From Balanoglossus misakiensis (Eukaryota; Hemichordata): DNA of 64,000 nt. The notes under the pieces are model-generated. The model searched no databases. It saw only the letters and a list, made by a program, of their open reading frames with translations, and had not been told where the DNA came from. Positions 63,530 through 64,000 of the stretch are shown piece after piece. Made by a program: the position numbers and the translations under genes. The DNA is taken from NCBI GenBank assembly GCA_040954595.2, contig CM082598.2:6014001-6078000 (forward strand), read 5' to 3'. Within the stretch, counting starts at the first letter, position 1; every line of letters starts with the position of its first letter.

Positions 63530-64000
63530 GTTGATTGTAAATCCCCAGTTTAATACGTGGCCAAAAGCACTGTAATTTGTCATTGCTAATGCAATAGTGA
63601 CCATAAATCTAATTCTTTGATCAGGGCAATTTGTCAAGCATGCTTGATGATGTATCAGCGTCAATGGTGATGCAATCGCTTAACTTGGACACCAGGGTTC
63701 AAAATGCATATAGGGGGATTAAAGGATGACTGAAAATTCCTGGGTTATTACATGGAGGAAAGCACTGTACTTTGACATTGCTAATGCAATGGTGACATTA
63801 AATGTGATTCTTTGCATTAGGGCAAATGTTGAAGCAAGCTTAATGATGCATCAGAGTAGATGGTGATGCAAGCTCTGCACTTTGACATGGGTATTAAATG
63901 CATATGGGGATTTCTAGCTGATGATAAATCCTTGGGTTAATACGTGTCCAAAAGCACTGTAATTTGACATTGCTAGTGCAATGGTGATATTGAAGGACTG
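63530..64000. repeat. Diverged right-hand satellite monomers
   Basis: From 63530 the monomers carry many private changes (for example GGGTTAAGTTGATTGTAAAT, ACTTGGACACCAGGGTTCAA, GGGTTATTACATGGAGGAAA). This suggests the array edge is near or just beyond the window end, although better-preserved units follow at 63,740-64,000. Confidence 0.6.

Larger units (their letters stand above)
36388..64000. repeat. 192-bp satellite array (about 139 monomers), open at right end
   Basis: The landmark GGGTTAATACGTGTCC recurs every 192 bp (for example 37137 and 37329). A common 186-bp variant lacks six bases (GGGTAGATATGC versus GGGTAGATAGTGATGC). All monomers are in one orientation. Because 192 is a multiple of three, both strands carry periodic open frames of 60-180 codons, which are not genes. 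The first units (36.4-36.9 kb) and last units (63.5-64.0 kb) are more diverged than the middle, as expected at array edges. One transposon interrupts it at 46825-47810. It is a candidate centromeric or heterochromatic satellite (inference only). Confidence 0.93.

Noticed and set aside
36388-64000. CRISPR-like regular repeat
   Set aside because: There are no unique spacers between short repeats. The whole monomer is repeated, and the genome is eukaryotic.
36388-64000. CENP-B box in the satellite
   Set aside because: I looked for TTCG....A..CGGG in the monomer and found no match, so centromere function cannot be argued on that basis.

Overview
The window looks like nuclear DNA of an invertebrate animal. 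It has AT-rich sequence, short coding exons with metazoan-type splice sites, a 5'-truncated non-LTR retrotransposon, piggyBac-type (TTAA) transposons, and very large tandem arrays. A marine deuterostome is my guess, but nothing here fixes the taxon. There is no bacterial or viral gene organisation, and most of the window is repetitive.

Layout. (1) 1-2.8 kb: the 3' end of a glutamine-rich protein gene, + strand, with two recognisable coding exons (267-497 and 1705-1992). The first exon reads correctly only if two offsetting single-base frameshifts are assumed. (2) 2.8-9.9 kb: mostly non-coding. It holds small diverged repeats, a CpG-richer stretch at about 6.0-8.4 kb, and the 3' end of a CR1/L2-like LINE at about 6.9-7.4 kb. 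(3) 9.9-33.8 kb: a field of related repeats built around the core ATGGCGGCCATATTGGA. From 9.89 to 29.4 kb it is organised as four large tandem blocks of 3.0-6.3 kb. Each block carries a copy of the same orphan exon, and the repeats become older and more diverged to the right. Three TTAA-flanked transposons sit in this field: two nearly identical 795-bp copies in opposite orientation, and a 1,475-bp piggyBac relic with a decayed transposase. (4) 33.8-36.3 kb: a polypyrimidine tract, minisatellites, and two tRNA-like motifs. (5) 36.39-64.0 kb: a satellite array of about 139 monomers of about 192 bp. It has layered higher-order repeats (384, 770, 1288, 1343, 1916 and 2493 bp) and one 986-bp TTAA-flanked insertion. 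The array starts within a few bases of a tRNA-derived A-box/B-box sequence and runs off the right end.

How the parts relate. No set of genes works together here. The story is genome dynamics: amplification of an exon-bearing block, homogenisation of a satellite, and insertion of several TTAA-targeting elements. Paralogous empty sites inside the same window confirm each of those insertions. The many 60-180-codon open frames in the satellite and blocks are by-products of the repeats. The best candidates for something undescribed are the satellite with its tRNA-like boundary and higher-order structure, and the TTAA element families.
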